From Mansonella perstans (taxonomy: Eukaryota > Nematoda > Chromadorea > Rhabditida > Onchocercidae): a stretch of DNA of 64,000 nucleotides. A program made the position numbers and the translations under genes. How positions within the stretch are numbered: the stretch's first letter is position 1; the number at the start of each line of letters is the position of its first letter. Location of the stretch: contig JBAMDO010000018.1 of assembly GCA_037074765.1 (NCBI GenBank), forward strand, positions 388,695 to 452,694, written 5' to 3'. Below the pieces are notes generated by a model that saw nothing but the letters and a program-made list of their open reading frames with translations, was not told the origin of the DNA and ran no database searches. This document shows, piece by piece, positions 49,926 to 63,429 of the stretch.

Positions 49926-51245
49926 CAACGGGTCGCCGCCTATGCTACGGGTAATTTTACTTCAATAATTTTTCGTGATAGTGTTTTAAAATAGCAGAGG
50001 AGTGTAGTAGTAGTAGTAGTAATTTGGCTATCGAGGATTTGATTATATATGAATTGGAAAATTTGAGAGTTATATTTAAGAATGAGATAATATTTATGTA
50101 CAATTTATTCCCGCGATATCGTGATATCATGTGGGAAAGATTTGTAGTATTGATTTAATAATTTGTTTTCTATAGCAACGAAATATAATTTGTTTTGTGG
50201 TACCCTACTCCTTAAAGTGTGTCCAATCCGTGTCACTCTCTCCATTATTCCGGTCGTCTCTCCACCAGTTCAATGACTAGGCGATCAATACATCACTGAG
50301 TATCAACAAAATTTTCCGTCCTGAGTATCAGCTAAGGTTTATTCTTCCTTCATTTCATCGCGAACTACAACTTCTCATATGGTGCCGCGGTTCCCCTCTT
50401 GGATTGTTACAATTTTCCGGTTCGGTTACAGTATATTCCTACTTGTTATTACTAGTTTTTCCCAGAATTTCCGGGCAAATTTTCGAGATTTTTATACTAA
50501 AATTTGTAAGAAATACACAATTTTTATGACTTTTACAATGCCATCGTTGAGAGAGAAATGTTGTTTGTTCGTAAGAATTATTACTAATTTTCATCTAAAT
50601 TTTACGAATTTTATTACAAATTTTGATTTTTAACTTGTAAAATTAAGCATATACTGATTATATCAACCACTTTTCCCGGTTTCCATCGGTATTTCACTCT
50701 TGTATAAAAATATGCTAAATTTGCATCCCTGGGAAAACATCCGTGGAGGTCTTTTGGTGCAGATAGTCATAGAAGTAGTAGAAAGCGGCATTAGTATGAA
50801 TGAATGAAGAGAATTAGACGGTGATACGGTAGTGGAAGTGCATATTCGAGGATGAAAAGTATGCGAGAGATTGCAGTGTACTGCAGACATTTTGCGCGAG
50901 TATTTTGTTAGTTTCATAATAAATTTGCAATTGTAAAAAAAAAAGGTTTGCAAAGTACTTTTCTGATTTGATTTTTAATTTTAAAGTGAGCGGGAAAACT
51001 TTGTGTATTTTTGATTTTTTCCGTTGATTTTTAATCTTTGAAATGAATTTTGAATTAATTAAGAAATGAATGAATGAAATAATAGTTATGAGATATCACA
51101 GATAGAAAATAAACTGTCGTCATTTGCTCTACTTTGTTTCATTTTTAATTTATGGAACCAAAAAGTTTTTGAGAGGTCAATTAGAAATAGCCAATGTTTA
51201 GACCAAGGATTATTGATCCTCTGTTGTTTTAGATTGACCATGTGG

Positions 51246-51306
51246 AGTCGAGTTGAATTGAGTTGAGCTGAATTAACTTGAATTGAGTTGAGTTGAGTTG
51301 AGTTAT
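51246..51306. repeat. (GAGTT)n pentanucleotide repeat
   Basis: An imperfect run of GAGTT units with GAATT and GAGCT variants, about 600 bases upstream of the H3.3 start codon. Confidence 0.88.
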
Positions 51307-51884
51307 GTAAGCACCTCAAATTAAGGGTAATTAAAAAAAATAAAGTTACCAAATGCTTGAGAACATTGCTAAAAGGCTAATAGATTAGTGATAGTTATAA
51401 ATTGTTTGCTTCAGCTGCATGCAAATGTTTAATGTCTAAATATATGACTTTGACAACTTTTTTTTTTGTTATACCTTCAAATGAATCTTTTATTGGTGAG
51501 ATACTCTTAGCTGAATATATTAATGAATGGATGAATATATCAAAAACGTGATAGCCTGTTTCTTAAGTTAACATATTGATTTGATATACTTATTTCGCAT
51601 ATTAATTAAGGACTATTTTCAACATTGTATTTCTGTTCTTAGGATTTCATTTTTATTCAAAAATGCAGTAATATTTTAAAAGATTCTTTCTTAATAATCT
51701 TATCAAAAGTGATATTTTTACTTCTTTTCCTTTCTAAACTTCTATGCAATGTATTTCAATTTCTTCTCGTGACGTAGCAGCATTTTATATGTTTTTAGTT
51801 TATGCAAAAATTCATTTTCCAGCCACCACTTGCTAATTTATCTTCCTATTGCTTTTCGTGAATTTGCGATAATTACCGTCTTCA

Positions 51885-52749
<865 letters not shown>

Positions 52750-54657
52750 AGAATCTTTTTTTTTTCATGTACAATTATATTCACCACTATGAAAAATGTG
52801 TTCTAACTTTTGATTTTTTTCATACTGCCTCAAACAGTAAATATAGTGACCCCCCTAGAATTGTATAAAAAAAAAACGCATCCCTCTCTTTTCTCTTTTA
52901 TATTTAAATGCTTTGTATCTTCTCGTTCTTTCTGAATCTAATCTAATTTTTTCATTCTCCATACCAAATTTTTTTATAAAATTGACATTGTCTTAAATTT
53001 TTAATAAAAATTTTTCGTAAGATGTCTTGGGATCCGAAAAACACGTCCGATTTTTTTTTAACTTTAACTTTGGTAACAACAGAACTCTTTCCTTCGATCA
53101 ATTTTTTCTTTTGCTAAGATCTCTTATCGTCATTTCATAGATTCCTTAGAACTTTAGTTATCATGCTATCACTGATGAAAATTAAAACAATCACAAACTT
53201 TTTTTTTTTAAAATTATATCGCATAATTTTGAATGATTTTATTCCAGACAAATGAGATTCATTACCAGAATTTTGTGATGTATTTGAAAGATCACTCTGT
53301 TTTGACCATTATCTTTTTATCACATTTGTAATCTTTCGATAAAATTTGGAGTGTTAGAAACTGACAATAAGTGATATACGACGAAACTGATGTTTGAGTA
53401 TTTCGCATTTTATCTCACATCATTTTATTTATGTTAAAATAAACGACAATGTTTTCATGAATTTTTATAGTAAAGGAACATTAATGTTTACATGCAATCT
53501 CAATTTATACATGTCAGAGACTGGGTTTGGTAAATTAAACGAGCTTACAATAATCTTTCAAATTTCAGTTTTTTTTTTTGCAACAATTATTACGACTCTG
53601 AATTTCATATACTCGAAGGAACTGATTTAGAAAGAAAAAAAACACATACTAAAATGTGCTGGAAATATAAACATAAAATGAAAAATTTATTTTCATACGA
53701 AAAAGTTATATCTAATACACAACAACTAATACAATAGTAAACGATACTATATATTTCAATCGATATTTTAATCTTTTTATCGATAAAATTATGAATAGTA
53801 ATGAATTATCAATTCGACAGATATTGCTTTCATTTTTTTTCCAAATTTTTTAATGAGTCAGGAAAAAGACAAATTTGTATGGAATTGAAAAAACTACGAC
53901 GAATTACTGATTTCTAATTTGGTATCAATTCCTTCTTTTAATAAAAAATTTTTGATTTAACTGTTTGTAGAAATCATTAAATCAATGTTTATGAATGAAT
54001 AAGCAAATAGAAATGATAAATGCAACTAACTTAGTTTAAGTTTAATCTAATCTTCAAAAGTTTAAACTTTGAATTTAATTTAATAGTTTAATTTTTAACA
54101 AAGTTTAATTTAATTAAAATTTAGTTCATTCTACTAATTTTAGCGTAGCTATTTCACTTTGACTATTCTAAGCTATTTGTACAACAAATAATACAACGAA
54201 TATTTGTCTTTATGGAAGTTGGAAGTAAATCATTACATATTTATGAGAGCATTTAGTGAAGTAAGTATAAAATGAGCCCAAAAGAGTAAAATAGAAATAG
54301 AATTTAAATTTGGAAAAGTTCATTGAAATGAAAATGTTTCATTAAGGCTTTCGCCGTAGATTTGATAAGAAAGAAGCTCTTCTGGTTTCTGTGTGTTTGC
54401 ACAGTTAGTTCTAAAATAATTTCAGATGTGAACAACAAAGATCATTCATTAATATATTTTTTTTTTAAACAACTTTATTTCATTTAATTGTGAACTAAAG
54501 TTAGTCATATATATATGACTATTTTAAATAACTGTGAAAAAAAAATTTGGCAATTTGATTGGAATTTTAATAAAATTTCATTTCAGTTCGATCAAATGAT
54601 GTTTGTTCGTTTAAGCACTTAATACATAATTATCATATTTTAAATCAAACACAATCG
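52750..54657. other. Intergenic, H3.3 3' flank and USP30 upstream region
   Basis: AT-rich with T-runs. A possible H3.3 polyadenylation hexamer AATAAA lies at 53,003-53,008. The open frame at 53,394-53,630 has no splice partners and was not accepted. A strong TTTCATTTCAG acceptor ends at 54,586 ahead of USP30. Confidence 0.5.
54576..54622 (+). promoter_or_regulatory. USP30 leader: candidate trans-splice acceptor and upstream ORF
   Basis: TTTCATTTCAG ends at 54,586, 71 nt before the USP30 ATG. The leader then holds an upstream ORF of eight codons (54,596-54,622, MMFVRLST, stop TAA) that ends 35 nt before the main start. If the acceptor is used, this uORF would be in the mature mRNA and could damp translation. 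Both are inferences from sequence. Confidence 0.45.
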
Positions 54658-57600
54658 ATGATTTATTTTCCTGGAAGTTTGTTAAAATGGCATTGGCCAT
54701 TTGTGAAATATTCATGGAGCAGTACACCTCATTATTTTTTTACAAGCGTACTATTAGCAAGTAGTTTGATTGGTGCTGTCACGTATCTATATAAAACTTC
54801 TAGACGATCATCACGCAGGACACTTCAATCTCATGGTAGTAAATTTCATTAAAATTAACTGTACCAATATTAACTGATCCCTGATTTTATCATTTCATAG
54901 AATCCAATCATTAGAAGAATTAATACTTTTCATTGTTATTTCTATTTGCTTTTTATAGAATTTATGTATTTTCTTTTTTTTTTTATAGAATTCAATCTGT
55001 TCAGTAGTTTTATATTAATTATATGTCAAAAAAGTCCAATAGATTTCACGGAAATTTTTTAGATGGCGGAGGTCAATGCGTTCCAGCAATGTTCAATCTG
55101 GGCAATACATGCTTTGCTAATTCATTGTTGCAAGGACTTGCAAGGTTATCATTAATCTAAATCATCTCTATTTACTAAATTATCTGTATTTATTTTCTGG
55201 ATTAAGTGATATGAAGTTTCTTTTCTTTTATTGTTATAATTTTAAAATAATTATTGCTGCTTTCCCTATCTTTTGCTCTAAATGGAAAAATGGATTCAAA
55301 TTCATTGCAGTTCAAAGGCTTTTTTTAAATGGCTACAGATGATTAATACTAAACTTGCTTATGAAAGTCACAAACTGGTTTTTTTGGATGCTTTAAAACG
55401 AGTCATTCGAGGTTTGCATGTTGCATAAATCTAAACTTAAATAATTCTATATTAAACGTCTGAATACCACTCATTTCTTGTTTTCATTTTTTCGTTTCTA
55501 CTGTGGAAATAGCGCGATAAATCTTGGCCTTAAAATATTTCAAAATTTAACCCAGATTCAAACTTAAGCTTTATTGATTATCTTAAACAATTAGAACACG
55601 CTATTAGCAATTGTTGTGTTACATGTAATCTCGAAATAAATAATTTATGATGCTTTCTTGTCATTTGAAATTTTGGCTGAGTATTCTTTATTCGCAGAGT
55701 TAAATGATGTCACGAGGAAGACATGTTCCGCTTCAGATGTAATTGATGCTTTACTGGCACGCAGATGGTCTATACCACCTAATACAGAGCAGGTATTTCA
55801 CTGTCTTGTATGCTTTGCTGTTTCTATTTCTTAGCAATCATTTGAGTTAAGAGTATATTATTTTGTGAATTGTAACTGACTAGCATGGATTTGACCCACT
55901 GAATTTCTCATATGTTATAGGATTTATATGAATTATTTAATGTATTCGTTACAACGTGGGATGAAGAATTGGCAGAACTGCGGCATAATCGTGAATCACC
56001 TTTGCAGAAAATCGTTGAAATCGTTAGTTTTTTATTTTATTTTCTTCTCGCTCATCGTTACCAATTCTTGATTAAATGTATCCCAAAGCCGTTGGTATAA
56101 AAAATAAATTAATGCATGGTTCGCAGCATTCATTGTCCTGTCTTCCATAACTACCGAACACGTTTTAGAAGAAACATAAAGTCGAAATTGAAATATTGAT
56201 GCAAAAAGTTGCAGAGACAAGAAAATGAGACATCGTTGAGTTCACCGGTCATTGATAAAGAATCCGTAACTAGCAATGCCAATATAACCCGCAGGAATGT
56301 CATTGGCTCCATGGAAGACAAGAAAATTCATGGCATTATTTCTCGTAATAACGCTAGTTTATGTTCGCCGTTTGACTCTGATTCTTTATCGCATAACTCA
56401 TTATCATTTGAGCATGTGAAGGTTTGTTTTTTGGTTCATTTTCCCATTTCATCAACAGCTTTTTAAAAAACAGTCTTAAAAAACAAGGACTAATCCAGAT
56501 GATACATACACTTAGCAACGAAATCAAAGTTTCTTCAGGTTTTAGAATATCTGTCCTATTTCATGCATTTTTCATGCCAGCATGCTTCCACTTTAGATTT
56601 TGAACCAGTGAAATGTTATTTTCAGAGTGCTGTAGCAGATGAGAAGTTATTAAGACCACCGTGCATGGGATTATTAGCTGTTCAACTCCGTTGCTGTAAA
56701 GAAGACTGCCTTTATAAAGTGTGTTAAATTATTTCTAGCAATTTTATGTTGAATATTTCGCTATTTTTGTTTTTCCATTTCCAAACCATTCTGCCTAAAT
56801 CCTTATATCATTTACAACATATATTTTAAATATGATATTTAAAGCACAGTTATTTTTTTATTTATTTTAGAAAATTCGTGAGGAAAAATTTTGTGTTTTG
56901 TCACTTTCGCTTCCGAAATCACCTACTCCGGTAAGCAGTTTATTTATTTTAAATCATGAATTTAATTTAAAGTAGTCTTTTGGTTGGACTGAGTGTAGTT
57001 TATATGCACTTAAAGAAATTTATTGCTCTTCATTAGCAAAATTAAATTTTTTTAAGTCTTTTTCTTGGTTATGAGTTTTGTATGCATTATTTTTTGAGAT
57101 TTATCTTTAAAAATTCATTTCGATTACGACTTTTGAAAACAAGAAGTACAATCGAAATTTTGTTTTATTTATAAGAATTTCATGCAGGTGTGCTGTTATA
57201 TACATCGAATTAAATGTAGATGTAAGGACAGGAAAAGTGTGTTTTCAGTTCTTACTTATTTAGAAGCCGGTTTCCGATTAGTCAAAGAAATAAAAGAAGT
57301 GTTTTTTTTTCTTTTTTTTTTCAGTTGCTAACATTTTCGAAATTGTTAGAAGACTATTTTGCCGCCGAATATATCCAAGGTGCATCATGCGATCGATGTT
57401 TAGAAAGGAAAAGCGATCCGTCTGGTGGGGTAATGAAGAAACAGGGATTTTGTAAGGTGCTTTTAATATTTGTTTCCGATGGTACACATTCTCCACCATA
57501 ATAATATATGTGGTTTTTTTTTGAACATTCGCATATGCAATGCGATACTTTCTCATTGTGGCAGCATATATCAACCCGTCATTTTTTCTGCTGATTTCGA

Positions 57601-58578
57601 CCGGAAAATAATTTTTCTCTCATAATTTATTGCTACATTGTTTTAGTTGCCATCTTTATTGATATTTCGTATTGAGCGAGTTGGATTTTCTCCTAATGGA
57701 TACGTTTTCAAACGTAGTGAACGCTTTTTAGTTCATGAATTCATTGATATCAGAGAATACTGCTTCTTCAATGAACAAGTTTGATTTTTACTAAGTTCAG
57801 TAGGTTTCTTCCTTACGTAATATTTTCAGGGGCTGGTATGTAATATCTACGTCAATATTCTTAACGCAACTTCTGTAATTTATTTTACCTGTCTACTTTT
57901 TTGAATTTGATTTATGATTTTGTTTACTCGATAAATTTTTACATCTTTTCATCGATGTATTCTCTTACATTACTTAACGATCTTTTTGATTTCAGAACAA
58001 ACTAAAGTCAACCAAGGATCCATTGTCAAATTCCTATTTTCGAGTTTTAGGCGGTTCATCTTTTAATGCAACAGCTTCTGTTTCGAAAGTCAAACAGCAG
58101 TGTCAACAAACTGCGCAGTTATCTTTGGATAGGTAAGTCAGTGCTTTTCTAGTTAGTTTTTTAATTTTAGGCTTATGTCAGCTTTATATTTTTCACGCTT
58201 TTCAGCAGTAGTACGGATTTCTGTGAATATGAGAGTATGTTCAAATACAAATATCAACTGCGTGCTGTTTGTGTACATATTGGACAAGCGCATTCGGGTC
58301 ATTTTATCACCTATCGGCGAGGAATTGGCGTTCGAAATCGATTGACTTGGTACAAAACAAGCGATACGGAGGTGAACATTGCGGAAAGAACATGGAATAC
58401 TTTTAAAAAACAATTTTTTACAAAGTTTTTAACAGGAAACATCATTTTATTCATAAGTCCAAAATAGAATCACTCTGTTTAAAAACGTGTTTAGGTGACG
58501 CCAGTATCGTTCGATGAAGTGGCATCGTCAGAAGCATATATGCTGTTCTACGATCGGGCTCTAACAACATTAAATTAA
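54658..58578 (+). CDS. USP30: Mitochondrial outer-membrane deubiquitinase USP30, 522 aa
   Basis: Exons: 54658-54835, 55063-55144, 55311-55411, 55698-55792, 55921-56022, 56215-56421, 56626-56718, 56871-56930, 57325-57456, 57647-57778, 57996-58132, 58206-58371, 58495-58578 (1,569 nt). USP30 removes ubiquitin from mitochondrial outer-membrane proteins and opposes Parkin-driven mitophagy. Residues about 27-46 form the N-terminal membrane anchor (FFTSVLLASSLIGAVTYLY), followed by basic KTSRRSSRR, the family's mitochondrial-targeting layout. The USP Cys box is FNLGNTCFANSLLQG with Cys76, and the His box is AHSGHFITYRR with His472. Ser492 in TSDTE sits where human USP30 has its unusual catalytic Ser in place of Asp/Asn. 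A CDRC zinc-finger half is present near residue 330; its partner (RCCKEDC) is slightly altered. The ending EAYMLFYDR is typical. A Ser-rich insert (residues about 190-255) is less conserved. Confidence 0.93.
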
Positions 58579-59628
58579 AGTAGGGAGTGCAAGAAAAAAC
58601 ATTCTCTGGTGCGTTCATGATTTATTTAACGGCCAAATTGGTCACTTCAGTATTTTTGATCATGTAATTTTCTTATGTTTGAAGCATTGATATTGTTTTA
58701 TTGTAAAATTGGAAAACATGTCTTTAAACAGTGCGAAACTTTGTGATGTTTTTTTTTCATTTTTTTTTTTACTGCCTTGTTGGACAATTTTTCAGCAAAC
58801 AGACTATGGATTTTGATTTTTATTGTTAATAAGCGGGTCGCTGTCGGAGTAACTTATAGCTTCTTGCTAATCTGTTCACTAAAATAAGTGTAATGGCAAT
58901 CTATTCTATCTATAATTTACGACAGGAAGCCATTCGATATTGCATTTGACATCTCAGCATCACTTTTTCTTTTCCTATTGCTGATTGAGTTTTGCATTTT
59001 GATAAATGTATCATTGTTTTAATAATAGATAAGGTTGAGATATATTTTTCATTTCAAACTATGAGCCATACCTATCATGTCTTAGGCATTTCTATTTTTC
59101 TGTATTCAGTTGTTTAAAATTACTGGTATTTATTTTTATTTGTCATAAGAATTTTTGTGTACTGCTGAATTTTGGCATGATTTTCTCCAAGTGAAATTTC
59201 AATTGCTTTTTTTATTATAAATAGTTATTTTCATTATGGAAAAAAAACTTTGTATATATGCTTTTTTTTATTCATTAATTGCAAAATGATACATATCAAT
59301 AATATTTATTTGATTCAATAATTTGTTAAAATTTTCATACTACTCTAAAATGCACTCTTTGAATTTGAAAATGGAGCATCTGTTTCAGAAGCTAACATTT
59401 ATAATAATAATTTTGATTGTTCATTATGGCTTTCATTAATGGGGCAATTTTTAGAATTAAATGAAGTTGGTGATTTTCCAATTTGAACGTCGAAAATATG
59501 AGGATTATATGTCGTGAAGCATTGTTGGTTTTGTGGAGGATAGAGTTTTGATAAATAATTGCGCATAAATATTCGTTTCATGTGCTAAGTTTTTAGCTAA
59601 AAATAAATTAGAAGCAAATGGGATATCA
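58579..59628. other. USP30-REP intergenic region
   Basis: About 1 kb, AT-rich, between two genes on the plus strand. No supported ORF. A TAAGTTTTTAG acceptor near 59,595 may be the trans-splice site for the REP gene. Confidence 0.45.
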
Positions 59629-62600
59629 ATGACCGATAAGTTACCCGAGGAATTTGATGTCATTATTTTGGGCACTGGACTTCCGGAATGTATGATTGCA
59701 GCTGCTTGTGCGCGTTCTGGTCTCAGTGTTTTGCATTTGGATAGGTAGGTTACTTAGTGAGATATAAAAATCAAATTTATTGAAATTATCTGCTTTTTGA
59801 TATTTATTACTGCAGAAATTATCGGAAAAAAAAAAACTAGAAACAATTTAGAGTCATTTTTATATTAGGAATGATTATTATGGAGACTTATGGGCTTCAT
59901 TTAATTTACGAACGATCCAAAACTGGATAACAAAAGATAACAGTAATGATAATTTGGCTGAAATCAGTCCTGAATCTTTTCTGCTCGACGGTGAAGAATT
60001 TTTGCCAGCCATATATCGATCTTATGTTGAGAATGTCCAACAACATTGTTATCATCAGTAAGTCTTGTATCTTTTCCGATTCTGTGTTTGTTGGAAATGC
60101 GACTTTTTGAAAATTGAAAATAGCAAATGCATTGCATTTAAGATATGCTAGAGAACTCAATAAAGAATATATATATACCGATATATATGTTTTTGAGTTT
60201 CAGTGATGATGATGATACTCAGGAACAAGATGCTGAAGTAGGACGTTCGCAGAATATCGATCTGCAATGGCGAAAATTTAGTTTGGATCTTTTGCCAAAG
60301 GTTTTTTATTACTTGATTATTTTGATCATAAATAAATATCTTCTGGTCATAAGTAAATAAGCAAGCGGTAAGTGAATTTTTTCACCGGAATAGATTTGAT
60401 GTTATTATTGTTTATTTCTTGCATAAATGAGTTTGATCGAATGTCACATATAATTACATAGATTTGAACTAGTGATTATTCCTCTTCTTAACCGATATTG
60501 GCAAGTTATATCGAAAATATCTGAATTTAACTATCATCTAATATTTAATATCCTTTGAATGTGACAGATTAACTGTTTAGAAGTTTGATATTGCGTAATA
60601 TTTCAGGTATTATTGAGTAGAGGTGATATGGTAAAAGTGCTGTGTGATTCCGGTGTTGCCAAATACTGCGAATTCAAGTGTGTTGATCGACTTCTAAGCT
60701 GTGCATCAGATAAAGGCCCGAATTCACTTGAAGTTGTGCCATGCTCTCGAGGAGAAATATTCCGAACTGATGCTATTTCGTTCGTTTCATTACAAATTTG
60801 TTATTTACTCAATGCATTTTTTGAGGGATATGTATTTTTTTACTTAGACTGTTTGAATAATGGGCATGTGTTTCACTTTGATTATGAAGACGAAAGGATA
60901 TATTCAGGGTACAAGATAAACGGCGAGTGATGAGATTTCTTCAGAAATGCATCGAATGGCGGAAAAATCCTGACGAAGCTGATAGTTGGAAGGGTAAGCA
61001 ATCTCGAGTACCTGTAACAGAAATACTGAAAACATCAAAATTTATATGAGATCCATTTTGCTTTAATCTATCACAATTATGATGCTAGCTTTAAAGTAAG
61101 ACATCATTGCCTTCAACTTTTTTTTCTTGTTTTTCAGAAGAAATTAATATTTCAATGGAATTATCAAAATAATGATATTTTAAATGCCAGATATTAATAA
61201 AGTTGCATTTCTTTCAAGAGTATGCCGAAAAATCGTTTGATGCTTTCGTGGAATCTAATGGCATCGTAGGTTATGCGAAAAGTATACTTACTGACACTTT
61301 AGCAATTTTACACCCATCAGCTAGGACTAAAGAGATAAGTTGTCTACTTTCATAAAATTTTATATTCAAAACGAACTACATGCAAATTTTGGCAGCTGAA
61401 TTGGTTGTTTTCTGGATGAGATTAATTTTTAAATTGCTAAAACATTCTTAACAGTTCTAACTGTTTCATTTTGGTTCTTGAGTATCACACGACACAATTA
61501 CTAAAATTGCTCAAAACTTTGCCAAATATGATGACATGTTATTGGTCGTAATTCATCAAAATTTATTTATAAGGCCTGGAAGCAATGTGGCAGTTTATGG
61601 AATCCGTTGGTCGCTTCGGTGATTCGCCATTTATATGGGCATTATATGGAAGCGGTGAATTACCGCAGTGTTTTGCTCGACTTTGTGCTGTTTTTGGTGG
61701 AATTTATTGCTTAAATCGTTCAATTGATGGCTTTATCGTTTCTAATGGAAGGTAGTACACTTTTGACGGAGAATTTTGCTGAAATTTACTGCATTTTGGC
61801 AATTTTAATGCTAAATTAAATTACAAATAATGGAGATATTAATGAAAAATCATTGGTTTCCAAGGTTCTAATAGTAATAACTTTCAGGATAGTAGCGATA
61901 AGGACACAAGGTCAACGAATAAAATGTAACCATGTAATCGCAAATAGGTCATACATCCCACAGCATTATATAAGCACCTCATCTCAAACACGATTAAATC
62001 GAGCTATTCTGATTGCAAATCGTTCTATTTTACCGGATCCTGAAAAAGACCATGTAATTTATTATTTTCTAAGAAGTCATTTCCTTTTTCTAAGTAGTAG
62101 TAATCAATGATTTTATTTGTTGCTGTTGATGTTGGGGCGAACTTTTACGTTTGCTTGATTTCCACTGTTAATTTGTTAGCTTTTTCAGATTAGTGTATTA
62201 AATCTCGCCAGTTTGAAAAGTGATACATTATCATATTTACTAGAAGCCGGATATGAAGGCTGTGTAGCACCAAAGGGAACATGTTAGTTTTGCAGTTATT
62301 TTTGCCAGTGTAAATTTTCAATATACATGCAATCTGGTAATTTGCCAATTCCTGGATCCTTTTTAATTATCCTTCTGCTATAAGACTGAGATATTTTGTC
62401 GCTCGAACTGTCGAAGATTTATTGTTGAGCTGAAGAATTTGGTACCTAATAAATAATAAGTTAATCCTAAAGTGATTTTGTAATTTTTTTTTTGTAATTA
62501 TTCGTTACTGTTCAGTTTTATCTTTTCTTGATAACATTTACAACCTTATTGTTGCGAGACTGAAATTCTATACTCATTAATTAGTACTTAATATCCTTTT

Positions 62601-63429
62601 TTTTTTTAAATTAAAAGACGCAAACAAAAATGCTTTTAGATGTTACTCATATAACTGCACGAAGTGACGATGTTGCGAGCACTGTTTTAAAACCTATCGT
62701 TGATGTGTTTTTCAGTATGACGAGGGATGGTAATGATTTTCTTAACTGCATTGATTTTTCCACTCATTTTTATTCTGGTTTTATTATTTTGTAATTCACA
62801 TCTTTTGCTCTATAATTTCTCAAATCTATAATTTGAGAAATCATTAAATCCATTAATGTCATTAGCCACTTGAAGGAATTACTCACTTTTAATAAAATAT
62901 AAATGAAGAAAATTGAAGTATTGGTAATATAATTGTTACAGAAGAAATGAAACCTCGAATTTTGTGGTCTGTTTATTTTGACTTGGTTTTACCATCAATA
63001 ATTTCCCACACTTTGCCAACAAATATGCGAATCGTTCCAGATGTTGACGAACAATTAAATTATACCAAAATTATTTGTGAGGTAATTTCCTTCTAAATCT
63101 GTCATTATTTGATTGTCCTCGGTTAATTGAATGTTTCCTATCTTCACTTTCAAGTATATCTGGAGAGTGGTTTTATTTTCGTGAAATTGTTGAAAATTCA
63201 TTTTTAACACTTGACATTATTAATGGTTTGTTTTTTTCAGATAAAAAAAATTTTTGAAGAGCTCTGGCCAGATCGCGATTTTTTCCCAGCATCATTAGTT
63301 GAAGATGAAGAAGAAGACGAAGAAAAAAGAGTGGAAGAAGAAGATGAAAAATACGACGTTAATGTAGAAAGTATTGAGGAGAGGGAGAAATTAATGGAAG
63401 GTGAAGTATTATTGAACAAAATGACATAA
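59629..63429 (+). CDS. rep-1: Rab escort protein (REP; geranylgeranyltransferase component A), 545 aa
   Basis: Exons: 59629-59744, 59869-60057, 60204-60300, 60607-60779, 60908-60993, 61219-61338, 61574-61751, 61888-62053, 62189-62282, 62640-62729, 62942-63081, 63241-63429 (1,638 nt). REP presents new Rab GTPases to Rab geranylgeranyltransferase and delivers them to membranes. It belongs to the GDI/REP (CHM) family. Marks: the N-terminal dinucleotide-type fold [54 protein letters not shown]; the conserved block [20 protein letters not shown] plus IYCLNRS; APKGTYVTHIT; and RILWSVYFD near the end. After the conserved region comes an acidic tail ([10 protein letters not shown], about residues 504-530), less usual. 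The exon 4 donor (ATTTC|GTTCGT) and exon 6 donor (A|GTTGTC) are weak but are the only phase-correct choices and restore family spacing. The gene is complete in the window. Confidence 0.93.

Larger units (their letters stand above)
47911..51884. other. Divergent intergenic region between VPS29 and histone H3.3
   Basis: About 4 kb upstream of both genes. Most is AT-rich. A GC-richer island at about 49,535-49,960 holds a duplicated 94-bp unit and a strong hairpin, followed by a (TAG)n tract near 50,007-50,022, a 30-bp imperfect palindrome at 50,108-50,137 and a GAGTT array near 51,246-51,306. Open frames in it were not supported by splice sites. A short non-coding transcript from the island is possible but not shown. 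Confidence 0.5.

Noticed and set aside
50663..50953. 96-codon minus-strand open frame
   Set aside because: No recognised motif, poor start context, and no partner exons; likely chance.
63237..63419. Minus-strand Ser-rich open frame
   Set aside because: Mirror of the Glu/Asp-rich last REP exon; the poly-Ser is only the complement of GAA/GAT codons.
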